From Verrucomicrobiota bacterium (GTDB lineage Bacteria > Verrucomicrobiota > Verrucomicrobiia > Verrucomicrobiales > Verrucomicrobiaceae): a stretch of 64,000 nucleotides of DNA. The notes under the pieces are model-generated. The model did no database searches, was not told the DNA's origin, and saw only the letters and a program-made list of their open reading frames with translations. Where the stretch lies: NCBI GenBank assembly GCA_025360015.1, contig JANYCZ010000003.1, forward strand, positions 62,001 through 126,000, written 5' to 3'. Positions 51,238 to 60,338 of this stretch are shown here, piece by piece. Within the stretch, counting starts at the first letter, position 1, and each line of letters opens with the position of its first letter. Both the position numbers and the translations under genes were made by a program.

Positions 51238-54200
51238 ATGCCCCGCAAACTTCCAGTTTCGCCAAGAAATAAACTGCTGCCCTTCCAGAACTCGGATTAC
51301 AGCTATGGGGATTTCGAAGGCTTTTTTGCCGACTTCTTGCGCCTGGGTCCCTCAATAAAGATCAGTCGCGATAACACCGAGTTTGAGGGTAAGATTACCA
51401 ATGCCTGGCGATACGAGACCTCAGGTGACGCTCAAAACGGAATCGACATTCGGGCCGAGGTGCAGGTGCGCCGACAGGACGGCTCCACTTTGGAAGAAAC
51501 AGAAACATGGGCCTTTCAATGCAAACACAGGAAGAGTTGGACCGACAAACAAACACGCGCTGCTATTGAGCACGCGAACGAAAAGTTTTCTGCGGCATTT
51601 CACTTCCTTCTCGTGACTTGTGATCTAGGCACCAAGGCGGTTGATGAAGGGCGATCCCATTCAGGATGGCAGATGTGGAGCCGGGAGGATATGACATCGC
51701 GTGTAAGATCTCTCAAGAATCGCGATGAGGCCGCAAGGCTGGTAAACACATATTTTGGCCCTCATTGGGCAGAAGAAATTCTCGGATTGAGTGGAAGTGG
51801 GCCGCTCCAGGGTGTGGGCGCTTTTTTCACTAGGCACATGGAGGCCGGAAATTTCCATCACCACAGGGCTGAGATTATAGGAAGACAATCCGAGGTTAAT
51901 TCTCTGCATGCTTTTTTGAGCAGCTCCAATCAGCGGCTGCTGATTCTTCCTGGAGCCGGCGGAAGTGGAAAAAGCCGCTTACTGAGAGCATTCGCTCAGT
52001 CCCTCTCCAACGTCCAACGACGAAAGTGGAGTGTTCGTTTCTACGAGAATATTGGGATCCCAGTTAAAGAGTTTGATCTGAAAGCTCTCGAAGGTGATCC
52101 CGTGATCGTAATCGACGACGCTCATCGCCATGACATTGAGTCATTGATCAGTTTAGTGCTACGTTCCAAAAAGGCAAAAATCATCCTTTCCACCCGCCCT
52201 CAAGGCGTTGCACTTATTCGTGGAGCAGTATCCGGGGCTGGTGTGGACGCCCGTTGTGTGCAAGAACTGCCTACTCTAAAGAAACTCACTCCAAAGGAGA
52301 CCAAGCATATTGCCGAGTCATTGTTGGGAAATGAATTTCTCCACTTCGCACCGAATGTCGTAGCTAAAGCTAACAACTGTCTGCTCATTGTGGTTGTCGC
52401 TTGTGAGATGATTCGTCAGAAACAGCTGACGGAAATTCATTTCGCTTCCAACCAAGATTTTGAACAGGCTGTATTTGTGAGGTTGATTGATGAACGGATT
52501 GCACGCCTTGCCGTGATCGCAGATCGTCATTGCATCGATCAAATGCTTGATTTGGTTGCACTCGCTGGCCCCATTCCAAGAGAAGGGCCTTGGTTCGATT
52601 TATTGTGCGAATGGATAGCTCCCGCGTCCAAGCCGCATCAAATACGTAATTGGTTGGAGAGTCTAACACAGTGTGGTTTGCTCACTGAGAAAGACGAAGG
52701 TTATCGTATTACCCCAGACCTGCTTTCTGACTATCTACTTTTCAAGGCTAGCTTTGACACAAACCATAGAGATAGAGGATTTGTGGCTGATGTCTTGGCT
52801 AAAGCTCCATACGATTTGAAGGATGAAGCTTTAGCTCGTTGCCTGCCTAATCTTGCTGAGGCCGAATGGCGTGCAAACTGCGAAACTGCGGGCAAGCAGC
52901 AATCTGTGATAGAGCCTTTACTCGAACGCTGGATAACTCAGTTTCAAGCCGCCAGCTTCCGCCGTCGCCGCGAGATGCTGAACCATTGGTCGAGATTTGG
53001 AGTTTATCTTCCAACTCATACTCTTCGAATTGCCCGATTGGCTCGGGAGTTGTCATCTACAAATGCTCCGAACGAAAATGGAATGTTTGGTGTATCCCAA
53101 GACGACTATTCCAAAATTTTGGATTCTACTACTCCAATGCTTAAAGAGATTGCTCTTTACCACCCAGAGCACATGCATGCCTGTTTCGATCTGCTGTGGG
53201 AAATCGGACGAGATCAGCCGAAACGACGGATGCACAGCAATCAAGATCACCCGATTTCGGCTATCATCGATGTAGCAAAATTGGAGTATCGTAAACTCAT
53301 CACTATAAATCAAAACGCTCTGGACTGGATGGAGAAGTTATTCCGTAAATCGGATACTATCAGGCGGCTTGACCAGCCAGTGTGGTGGTTCAGCGAGATG
53401 CTCGGGCCATTCTTCAAATACTATGTTGAAGATGAGCAGTTTGACGATACTGTATTTTCGATTCAGCATGTTGCAGTGGACGCAAAGCGAGTCGCCTCAC
53501 TCCGGGATCGTGTTTTGGAGCTTGTCTCAAAAATTGCGGATGGAGGAAGTGAAGGGGTAGTAATCAATGCTATCAAGGTCATTGGTGAAGGCATTCGCAT
53601 GGTCAACATACCGGGGTTGAAAGGTGACGATGATCTTCAATTAGGTTGGTTGCCTCAACGTCGCACGGCTTTATCCAAGTTGGAATACATATCCAAAAAA
53701 AGCTCTTCTGGATTTGTGCATTGGGCCATATGGGGCGAACTTTGGTGGCATATTTGTTACGAGCCCACTAAGTTGCTACGCAAAGAGTGCTGGGATATTT
53801 TCAACTTGTTGAAAGACTCCTTTGAACTGAGAATAGTGCGTGCGGCTTGCTCGAGTGGGGATTCAGAAATAACCTCATTGCATAAGGCCGCTGTCGTCTT
53901 GAGTCGCGAAAATGGAATATGGGAGAAAAGCCGGGAGCTTTGGGGGCGGCTTTGCGAAGAAGTTGCCCAGGAAATAACTATACAATATTCAGACGCTAAA
54001 TCTTTATGTGATTTTCTCGCTGATTTCGTGCTGAGAGCAGCACATCTGGGATTCCCTCCTTGGCTTGGCTCAATTTTGTTTCCACTCGCAAAGAAGGCGC
54101 CCGACCTTGCAGACGCACTAACGCGTGAGGTACTCTCAGGCACTAGGAAAGAAATCGACCACGCATTTGCTAATCTGGTTGATGGGTTGAGCGCCGTCAC

Positions 54201-55362
54201 GCAGTCCGTCCGACTAGATATTGTTGAAGCCGCTGCAAAATCAGACAGGGTTCGGTTGAACGAGGAAGCATCCTCTTTGCTCATTGCATGGCGGCGGCAA
54301 GGGCGCTTGCCGAAAGAAGGCGAAAAGCTCTTGTTTCAGTTAATCAGAGCAGGTTGTTCTTTAGTAGTTCGCTCGGCGTTGCGTGATGCGTTGCGGTTAT
54401 CGGAAAAAGATGGGGACTTCGTCAGCCTGCTACTCACCTGCGTTCTTGAAAATCCAACCACAGATGATATTACGGAACCTTTATTGGCACTCCTAGACAA
54501 ATTTGAACATGAAAAATCGCCCTTGCTGGATTCGGGTCTTGTAGCTTCGCTTCTGAGTCGGCTGATTTCAGTGCCACGAGTCGGCAGACCCATGGAGCAG
54601 TACCACATTGCTAGCTTAGTCAAAACTCACCCTAAAGAGGTCTTCGGATTTTTTAGACAGCGTGTTGAATACAGCGCGGGATGTGAACCATCCGATCTTT
54701 TTGACGAAAAATCTTATGAGGCCATTCCCAGAGAAGGAGACTACATCTCGCTCAGTTTTTTTAGTGCGATGCCGGAGTTTGACATCGAGTTTTCGAAAAT
54801 TCGGGACGAATTGATTGCTGAGATGAAGCGTCGAAACAGCGTGGGAGATGATAGCCGAATTTTTGAACACGGTGGCCCCTCTTGGAATTTACGTCAGCTT
54901 GCACGATGGATGCTGGATGATTCCGGTCAAAAGCACGCAGGATTGGTCTCAGAGTGGGTTTCTTCAATCGTGACATGGAATGATTTTTTATTATTCCTAG
55001 ATGTCGCCGTTGGCGGCTCTGGGCAACTCGTGCTGAAACATCCTCAAATACTTCGAAGCGTGCTGCTGCATGTTAAGGACTGTTTGCCACAACATTTTGA
55101 TGAGGCATGTGAAGGTCTCATGTGGAGTGTGAGCCGCCGAATTGGTTCTTCGCGTTCTCTTAAGTGGAGAAAAGTTGGTGACAGCATCCCTCCTGAAGTG
55201 ACGGAACCGGGGCAAATCATCCCGCAAGTAGAACAACTAATGAAGATACATGCTCATCAATCGCCATTGAAGGAATTTTATGAGGATTTGATGAGTAAAT
55301 GCCAGCACACACTGAAATATCACCAACGGGTAGATAGGATGGATGAACAGATGGATGATTGA
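51238..55362 (+). CDS. Avs-like protein: Mrr-like PD-(D/E)xK nuclease fused to STAND-type NTPase with long helical C-terminus
   Basis: A 1374-residue protein, visibly AT-richer than all its neighbours. Residues ~15-170 form a restriction-endonuclease-like domain: D70 in NGIDIRAEV and Q94-x-K96 in WAFQCKHRK give the D...QxK pattern of Mrr-type nucleases. From ~215 comes an AAA+/STAND NTPase: IIGRQSEVNSLHAFL, Walker A GAGGSGKS (from 239), Walker B DPVIVIDDAHRH (~287-298) and sensor-like IILSTRPQG. A winged-helix-like segment (~470-510) and about 850 residues of probably repeated helices follow. Antiviral STAND (Avs) proteins have this architecture: the C-terminus senses a phage protein and the nuclease degrades DNA. 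Function is inferred. ATG 51238 with GAGAG upstream is preferred to 51178. Confidence 0.85.
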   Translation: MPRKLPVSPRNKLLPFQNSDYSYGDFEGFFADFLRLGPSIKISRDNTEFEGKITNAWRYETSGDAQNGIDIRAEVQVRRQDGSTLEETETWAFQCKHRKSWTDKQTRAAIEHANEKFSAAFHFLLVTCDLGTKAVDEGRSHSGWQMWSREDMTSRVRSLKNRDEAARLVNTYFGPHWAEEILGLSGSGPLQGVGAFFTRHMEAGNFHHHRAEIIGRQSEVNSLHAFLSSSNQRLLILPGAGGSGKSRLLRAFAQSLSNVQRRKWSVRFYENIGIPVKEFDLKALEGDPVIVIDDAHRHDIESLISLVLRSKKAKIILSTRPQGVALIRGAVSGAGVDARCVQELPTLKKLTPKETKHIAESLLGNEFLHFAPNVVAKANNCLLIVVVACEMIRQKQLTEIHFASNQDFEQAVFVRLIDERIARLAVIADRHCIDQMLDLVALAGPIPREGPWFDLLCEWIAPASKPHQIRNWLESLTQCGLLTEKDEGYRITPDLLSDYLLFKASFDTNHRDRGFVADVLAKAPYDLKDEALARCLPNLAEAEWRANCETAGKQQSVIEPLLERWITQFQAASFRRRREMLNHWSRFGVYLPTHTLRIARLARELSSTNAPNENGMFGVSQDDYSKILDSTTPMLKEIALYHPEHMHACFDLLWEIGRDQPKRRMHSNQDHPISAIIDVAKLEYRKLITINQNALDWMEKLFRKSDTIRRLDQPVWWFSEMLGPFFKYYVEDEQFDDTVFSIQHVAVDAKRVASLRDRVLELVSKIADGGSEGVVINAIKVIGEGIRMVNIPGLKGDDDLQLGWLPQRRTALSKLEYISKKSSSGFVHWAIWGELWWHICYEPTKLLRKECWDIFNLLKDSFELRIVRAACSSGDSEITSLHKAAVVLSRENGIWEKSRELWGRLCEEVAQEITIQYSDAKSLCDFLADFVLRAAHLGFPPWLGSILFPLAKKAPDLADALTREVLSGTRKEIDHAFANLVDGLSAVTQSVRLDIVEAAAKSDRVRLNEEASSLLIAWRRQGRLPKEGEKLLFQLIRAGCSLVVRSALRDALRLSEKDGDFVSLLLTCVLENPTTDDITEPLLALLDKFEHEKSPLLDSGLVASLLSRLISVPRVGRPMEQYHIASLVKTHPKEVFGFFRQRVEYSAGCEPSDLFDEKSYEAIPREGDYISLSFFSAMPEFDIEFSKIRDELIAEMKRRNSVGDDSRIFEHGGPSWNLRQLARWMLDDSGQKHAGLVSEWVSSIVTWNDFLLFLDVAVGGSGQLVLKHPQILRSVLLHVKDCLPQHFDEACEGLMWSVSRRIGSSRSLKWRKVGDSIPPEVTEPGQIIPQVEQLMKIHAHQSPLKEFYEDLMSKCQHTLKYHQRVDRMDEQMDD

Positions 55363-55498
55363 AAAGTAAATGGAGATGAGGTCGGAGGGAAATCAGTCAG
55401 TGTCTCCTCAGTGGTTTAAAACTCCGAGTCTGGAAAACCGTCTCCGTTCTTGTCTGGAGCGTCATTGACAAAACAAGCGCAGCTTCGATTTTCACCCC

Positions 55499-55723
55499 AT
55501 GATCTCCAAGATTCCGGTACCCGAGGCATGGATCCGCTCCATCGGTGATTTGCGGTTGCCGCCCGAGTTGGACCGGCGTCTGCAGGAACTCATGGACCGC
55601 AACAACGACGGCCTCTTGCAGCCCGCTCAAAAACAGGAGCTCGCCGCACTCGCCGCCTGGAGTGAGGAAATCTCCCTGCTCCGCGCCGAGGCCCTTCAAC
55701 TCCTCGGTCGTCCGCCCGCATGA
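55499..55723 (+). CDS. Small conserved-looking protein of unknown function
   Basis: A 74-residue, acidic and helical protein (PPELDRRLQELMDRNNDGLL then QKQELAALAAWSEEISLLRA). The DRNNDGLL segment resembles a single EF-hand-like loop but lacks the full pattern. Codon use is like the GC-rich housekeeping genes, unlike the Avs-like gene upstream. It converges with the AbiEii-type gene, one base between stops. Function unknown. Confidence 0.6.
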   Translation: MISKIPVPEAWIRSIGDLRLPPELDRRLQELMDRNNDGLLQPAQKQELAALAAWSEEISLLRAEALQLLGRPPA

Positions 55724-55724
55724 G

Positions 55725-56372
55725 CTATCCCAGCGCTGCCTGAAGCTCCAAGATCAGGCTGGCAACGAGTTCTTTCCTGTCACGGAACAAATCATCTTCC
55801 TCAAACGCCGGCCTGAAGCGGCCCTCCAGACGGTTCATGTCTGCGGTAAGCGTTCGCAGCCGCGCAATCGCCTCCAGCTCGAACTCAGCACGAAAGTGCG
55901 TCGCCAGGAAATGTACATCATACAGATCACGTGCCGTGGTACGGTTCTCCATCGCCCGGGTCTTTTGTTCGATGAGTCGCCCCGCTCTGTAGGTGCGCAC
56001 GCCCGCGCGTTCCACCACATCCGCGTCTGTCACAGCATCACGGCATGACACCTCCACCTTCAGCCGCCCCTGCACCGCCGCACACTCATACTCGATCCGG
56101 TATCGTTGCACGGTATCCGTGTCCTTCGTCCGCGTGATGCGCAGTTGCTGCGTCAACGGGCGCAACGCATGCTCGATGCGGCTTTCAAGATTCAATTTCT
56201 TCGGCGCATCGAAGTCCAGGTCTTCCGAAAACCGGTCCAGACCATAACAGAGCAGCAGCGCCGTACCACCCTTCAGCACCAGCGGCGTCTCCTGCACAGC
56301 GCACAAGACTTCACGCATGATGCGCACGTGCAATTGCTGGGCAGAAGTAAAATTCATTGCAACGTCAGCCAT
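55725..56372 (-). CDS. AbiEii/AbiGii-type nucleotidyltransferase toxin
   Basis: A 215-residue protein with the AbiEii signature: LVLKGGTALLLCYGLDRFSE then DLDFD, in which D51 and D53 are the probable metal-binding residues of the nucleotidyltransferase (DNA polymerase beta-like) fold. The later TTARDLYDVHFLATHF segment is also typical. Family toxins transfer nucleotides to tRNA and stop growth; some act in phage defence. Its start overlaps the end of the upstream gene by 19 bp, so that gene is the likely antitoxin although it does not look like a known AbiEi. Confidence 0.9.
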   Translation of the reverse strand: MADVAMNFTSAQQLHVRIMREVLCAVQETPLVLKGGTALLLCYGLDRFSEDLDFDAPKKLNLESRIEHALRPLTQQLRITRTKDTDTVQRYRIEYECAAVQGRLKVEVSCRDAVTDADVVERAGVRTYRAGRLIEQKTRAMENRTTARDLYDVHFLATHFRAEFELEAIARLRTLTADMNRLEGRFRPAFEEDDLFRDRKELVASLILELQAALG

Positions 56373-56809
56373 TCGTCCAGCAGCCTGATTTGCGCAGCCT
56401 CTTCCAGACGCTCACGCAGCCTCCCGATTTCCACCCGCAAAGTCTCAGAGTCGTTATCAGCGTCCGAGTAGTCATCAATGCGCAGATGATCCGGGCGGCG
56501 GCCTTGCTGGAGGTTTCCCAGCAGCAGATCAAGGAAGGCGCGGTCACGGTTCGCCGCATAAAAAGTGCTGCCAACAGGCAGTGGCACACCGCTGTCGCGC
56601 AGAATCGCCGCGCACTCCCGTACTCCCGCCGTTCCCAGCAACGCCGACGTGTCTGGGAAATTCCGGCCCGCGATGCGGAAGCTCGCCCTCCCATCCAGAA
56701 AGGTGTCCACGAAATGCCAGTTCACAAACGCAGCCTCACCGTCCGGGATCGTCATGGCGGACGTACCGGTAAGGTAATGCTCAGGCGTCGTGGCCGGCAG
56801 CGCAGTCAT
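56354..56809 (-). CDS. Probable antitoxin or partner of the AbiEii-type toxin, unknown family
   Basis: A 151-residue protein in the antitoxin position (first gene, 19-bp overlap with the toxin). AbiEi antitoxins carry a winged helix-turn-helix; none is obvious here. Visible features are AFVNWHFVDTFLDGRASFRI, a NRDRAFLDLLLGNLQQGRRP segment and an Arg/Glu/Leu-rich C-terminal helix (RVEIGRLRERLEEAAQIRLL) that could be a coiled coil. The start at 56809 is preferred to 56932 because the upstream extension is Gly/Arg/Trp-rich and unlike protein. Function as antitoxin is inferred from position only. Confidence 0.65.
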   Translation of the reverse strand: MTALPATTPEHYLTGTSAMTIPDGEAAFVNWHFVDTFLDGRASFRIAGRNFPDTSALLGTAGVRECAAILRDSGVPLPVGSTFYAANRDRAFLDLLLGNLQQGRRPDHLRIDDYSDADNDSETLRVEIGRLRERLEEAAQIRLLDEWLTLQ

Positions 56810-57332
56810 GCCCGCAGTCTGCCACACCTCACCAACCCAGCCAAGGCCCAAGTTGGCAGAGCCCCCATCCACACACCACCCCCCGCCGCCTGCGCGTCCG
56901 CACCGCCGAAGCCCTCTTCGATCTCTTACCACCGCCCGTCTAGTTCATGAGAAATTGAAAAAGGCTTTTGGGAAATTCCCGTTGCCCACCATTCCTTTGT
57001 AAAATTTCAACCCGTCCGCAATCCCACAGCCAGCGCTTTCACACTCGAGGCTACAGATCTGATCACCCGTCCTGATTTCTCCCCCGATCAATCCGTGTGA
57101 TCCGTGGTTCAAAATACTGAAACATAGGAACCACGGATCGCACGACCAACACGGATCAATCATCGGGAGGTTTTGATGGGTCAGGGTCAGGCGCCCCTCA
57201 ACCGCAACCAACGTGCAAGATTGCCGAATCCGACACACCCAAACCCCTTTTGTCCCCGCAAAATAGCAGTAAATCGCCATGACGATTCTTGACCTGCTCA
57301 TCCTCACTGCAATCACCCAAAAATAATAAGAG
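56810..57332. other. Intergenic stretch without a supported gene
   Basis: 523 bases between the AbiEii partner and glpD. Apart from the inverted repeat at 57083-57158 I see no gene, RNA or terminator. The first ~130 bases are C-rich on the + strand, and short frames there are not convincing. This is also where the + strand changes from C-rich to strongly G-rich. Confidence 0.5.
57083..57158. repeat. Imperfect inverted repeat
   Basis: The left arm (57083-57110) contains GATCAATCCGTG then GATCCGTGGTTC. The right arm (57128-57158) contains their reverse complements, GAACCACGGATC and CACGGATCAATC, separated by a few extra bases. The loop is about 17 bases. It looks like one copy of a dispersed intergenic palindrome. 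Confidence 0.7.
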
Positions 57333-58904
57333 TCACCCCTCCAAAATGTAGCCGATGGCGAGTTTTTGGAAGTGGTCCACTTCGTGGCTGGTTTTTTGGG
57401 GGGTCCAGTGGAGTTCGGTGGCCATGAGGGCGGCGACGCGGGGGGCGGCGGACATGGAGGCCTGGGCATCGAAGAGGAGGCTCCGGCTGCGGCGGGCGAG
57501 GACGTCCTCGACGGTGCGGGCCATTTCGTGGCGGGTGTGGAAGATGACTTCGGCGCAGGTGACATCGAGCCGGGGGTGGACTTTGCCGGCCCATTCGGGC
57601 TCGTGGGCGGCGAGGGCGCGGATCTGGGCGGCATCGCTGCCGTAAACGGCGAGGGGATCGTGGGGATCGAGAACGGTGGCGGAGCCGTGGATCATGAGAT
57701 TTTGCGTGATGCAGTGGCGCATGCCGAAGCCGCCGAGCATTTCGGCGTGATCAATGACGTCTTCGGCCATGCGGCGGTAGGTGGTCCATTTGCCGCCGGT
57801 GATGGTGATGAGGCCGGAGTCGGCGATGAGGATGGTGTGATCGCGTGAGAGGGCGGCGGTGGTGGAGTGGCCGTCTTTTTCCTTCATTTTGACGAGGGGG
57901 CGGAGGCCGGCGTAGATGCTGAGGACGTCGCTGGGGTGGGGATGGCGGGTGAGGTAGCGGGCGGCGTGCTGCATGAGGAAGGCGATCTCGTCCGGGAGGG
58001 CGCGGGGCTCGAGGGAGATGTGGTGGACGGGGGTGTCGGTGGTGCCGATGATGACGCGGCCGTGCCAGGGGACGGCGAAGAGGACGCGGCCGTCGTCGGT
58101 CTTGGGGATCATGATGGCGGAGTCGCCGGGGAGGAACTCGCGGGGGAGGACGAGGTGGACGCCCTGGCTGGGGGCGACGATGGTTTCGGCCTGGGGGTCG
58201 TCCATGTGGCGGACGGAGTCGACGAAGACGCCGGTGGCATTGATGACGCACTTGGCGCGGATTTCGAACTGGCGGCCGCCTTCCATGCACTCGGCCTTTA
58301 CGCCGATGATGTGGCCGTTTTCCTTCATGAGGCCGGAGCAGCGGGTGTGATTGAGGACGATGGCGCCGTGATCGACGGCGGTGCGGGCGAGGTGGACGGC
58401 GAGGCGGGCGTCGTCGAACTGGCCGTCGTGATAGACGACGCCGCCGGTGAGGCCGTCGGTTTCGAGGGTGGGGAGGAGCGCGATCATTTCCTCGCGGGAG
58501 AGGTAGCGTGAGGGCTGGAGGCCGAGCTGGCCGGCGAGGGTGTCGTAGAGCTTCATGCCGATGCCGTAGAAGGGGCCCTCCCACCAGTGGTAGCTGGGGA
58601 TGACGAATGGGAGGCTGTGGACGAGGTGGGGGGCATTGCGGACGAGGAGGCCGCGCTCGCGGAGGGCCTCGAGGACGAGGGAGACATTGCCCTGCTTGAG
58701 ATAGCGGACGCCGCCGTGGACGAGTTTGGTGCTGCGGGAGGAGGTGCCTTTGGCGAAGTCTGACTGCTCGATGAGGACGACGGTGTGGCCGCGGGAGGCG
58801 GCATCGACCGCGGCGCCGAGGCCGGTGGCGCCGCCGCCGATGATCGCGATGTCAAAGGGGCCGGTGTGGGCGGAGAGCTGGGAGAGGAGGTGCTCGCGAT
58901 TCAT
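57333..58904 (-). CDS. glpD: Aerobic glycerol-3-phosphate dehydrogenase
   Basis: A 523-residue FAD enzyme that oxidises sn-glycerol-3-phosphate to dihydroxyacetone phosphate at the membrane and passes electrons to quinone. It has the FAD-binding FDIAIIGGGATGLGAAVDAA, STKLVHGGVRYLKQGNVSLV, GVVYHDGQFDDARLAV, GRVIIGTTDTP and the LITITGGKWTTYRRMAEDVI motif near the end of the catalytic part, then the C-terminal helical domain. Codons end almost always in C on its own strand, so the + strand is very G-rich. No glpF or glpK is adjacent. Confidence 0.96.
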   Translation of the reverse strand: MNREHLLSQLSAHTGPFDIAIIGGGATGLGAAVDAASRGHTVVLIEQSDFAKGTSSRSTKLVHGGVRYLKQGNVSLVLEALRERGLLVRNAPHLVHSLPFVIPSYHWWEGPFYGIGMKLYDTLAGQLGLQPSRYLSREEMIALLPTLETDGLTGGVVYHDGQFDDARLAVHLARTAVDHGAIVLNHTRCSGLMKENGHIIGVKAECMEGGRQFEIRAKCVINATGVFVDSVRHMDDPQAETIVAPSQGVHLVLPREFLPGDSAIMIPKTDDGRVLFAVPWHGRVIIGTTDTPVHHISLEPRALPDEIAFLMQHAARYLTRHPHPSDVLSIYAGLRPLVKMKEKDGHSTTAALSRDHTILIADSGLITITGGKWTTYRRMAEDVIDHAEMLGGFGMRHCITQNLMIHGSATVLDPHDPLAVYGSDAAQIRALAAHEPEWAGKVHPRLDVTCAEVIFHTRHEMARTVEDVLARRSRSLLFDAQASMSAAPRVAALMATELHWTPQKTSHEVDHFQKLAIGYILEG

Positions 58905-59034
58905 GGGCAGAGTTTAGGGGGGAGGGGGATTTAGCAACAGGGCAGAGGGGGGGAGGAGGGGGAGGGATTGGCCGCAAAGAGACGCAAAAACTGAGGAAAA
59001 ACCGGAGGGTGAGGGGGACGGGGAGAATGACGAA

Positions 59035-59730
59035 TGAATGAGGAGGCTCGGAGATCAGGCGGCACGCGCTAGGTGGAAGCACGGATCGGCACGGCAGAGG
59101 GTGGACGGACGCAGAGATGGGGATGAGGACGGATGGCCGAAAAAGAGGAAAGAGGGGAAAAAAGGGGGGAATGAGAGGGGTGGCTGGGGTGGCTGGGGTG
59201 GGTAGAATGACGAAGCTCGAAGAGCAGGGCGGCAGGCGCCGCGTGGAGTCATGGAGGGAAGCGGCAGAGGGTGGACGGATGCAGAGATGGGGATGAGGAG
59301 GGATGGCCGAAAAAGAGGAAAGAGGGGAAAAAAGGGGGGAATGAGAGGGGTGGCTGGGTGGGTAGTATGAGGAAGCTCGGAGATCAGGCGGCAGGCGCTG
59401 CGTGGAAGCACGGATCGGCACGGCAGAGGGTGGACGGACGCAGAGATGGGGATGAGGAGGGATGGCCGAAAAAGAGGAAAGAGGGGGAAAAAGGGGGAGG
59501 GTGTTGAGACAGAGCCGGAGTTGATCGTCATCCTTGCCAGAATGGATGGCCTACGGAATGCGCGGAATGCACGGAAGCCAGATGGGGACGAGGAGGGATG
59601 GCCGAAAAAAAGGAAAGAGGGGGAAAAAGGGGGAGGAATGAGAGGAGTGGCTGGGGTGGGTAGAATGAGGAAGCTCGAAGATCAGGGCGGCAGGCGCTGC
59701 GTGGAGGCATGGAGGGAAGCGGCTTATGAG
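59035..59730. repeat. Minisatellite: four tandem copies of a ~160-bp unit, two alternating versions
   Basis: The word GATGGCCGAAAAAGAGGAAAG (20 bases of it near-identical) recurs near 59132, 59302, 59462 and, with one change, 59597. A second conserved block beginning AAGCTCGGAGATCAGG or AAGCTCGAAGA.CAGG recurs near 59044, 59212, 59372 and 59669. Copies 1 and 3 share one version of this block (GTGGAAGCACGGATCGGCAC), copies 2 and 4 another (ATGGAGGGAAGCGGC), an A-B-A-B order that suggests duplication of a two-unit block. The array is strongly G-rich on the + strand. Frames through it are not genes; it lies between glpD and the FKBP gene. Confidence 0.85.
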
Positions 59731-59886
59731 GGACGCGGAGTGGTGGGGGCGGAGGTTTGGGTGCTGGCGGAGTGCTGCGGAATGAATTCCGCGCTCCTTG
59801 GCGGCATTCGGTGTTCGACAATTTTGAGGGGGGTGCTAGCGTTTGGGTTCCAAACCAAACTACCCCCAACCCTACCTACACATCCC

Positions 59887-60282
59887 ATGTCTGATATTGC
59901 TCTTGCCAAAGGTGAAAAATTTCTTGAAGACAACGCCAAAAAAGAGGGCGTGACGGTGACCGCGAGTGGTCTGCAGTACAAGGTGATCACGCCTAGCACG
60001 GGGAAGAGCCCGAAGGCGACGGACACGGTGGAAGTGCACTACGAGGGGACGCTGATCGATGGGACGGTGTTTGACAGCAGCTACAAGCGGAAGGAGTCGA
60101 TTGAGTTTCCGCTGAATCGCGTGATCGCAGGCTGGACCGAGGGGGTGCAGCTGATGCAGGAGGGATCGAAGTATCGTTTCTATATTCCGTCGAAGCTGGC
60201 GTATGGCACGCGCGGTGCGGGGCGTGACATCGGGCCGAATGAGGCGCTGATTTTTGATGTGGAGCTGATCAAGGTGAAGTGA
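59887..60282 (+). CDS. FKBP-type peptidyl-prolyl cis-trans isomerase
   Basis: A 131-residue cytoplasmic isomerase (no signal peptide). A helical start (ALAKGEKFLEDNAKKEGVTV) is followed by the FKBP core: GLQYKVITPSTGK, VEVHYEGTLIDGTVFDSSYK, FPLNRVIAGWTEGVQLMQEG and YRFYIPSKLAYGTRG. It resembles the FkpA/FklB/Mip group in its core, but lacks the dimerisation domain. It assists protein folding. The start at 59887 is clear from homology; the longer open frame upstream runs through the minisatellite and is not coding. A strong terminator follows the stop. Confidence 0.95.
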   Translation: MSDIALAKGEKFLEDNAKKEGVTVTASGLQYKVITPSTGKSPKATDTVEVHYEGTLIDGTVFDSSYKRKESIEFPLNRVIAGWTEGVQLMQEGSKYRFYIPSKLAYGTRGAGRDIGPNEALIFDVELIKVK

Positions 60283-60305
60283 GTGGCCCGAGAGCTTTAT
60301 TTTTG

Positions 60306-60338
60306 CTGGGCGGCATTGATTGCCGCCCAGTTTTTTTT
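60306..60338 (+). terminator. Intrinsic terminator of the FKBP gene
   Basis: A perfect 10-bp stem (CTGGGCGGCA with TGCCGCCCAG, 60306-60330) with a 5-base loop is followed by eight T (60331-60338). It lies 23 bp past the stop codon and is the clearest terminator in the window. Confidence 0.95.

Noticed and set aside
56821-56943. Remnant coding end (LRVRTAEALFDLLPPPV) before the intergenic stretch
   Set aside because: Short, without recognisable family or start; may be chance in C-rich DNA.
57867-58511. 214-codon + frame of Gly/Asp/Glu/Val composition
   Set aside because: Antisense to glpD; its composition is a by-product of the strong C-ending codon use of glpD.
59035-59730. Possible CRISPR array
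   Set aside because: Units are ~160 bp with no short constant repeat and unique 30-40 bp spacers; no cas genes are nearby. It is a minisatellite.
59446-59886. N-terminal extension of the FKBP frame by 147 codons
   Set aside because: It reads through the minisatellite; FKBP similarity begins after ATG 59887.
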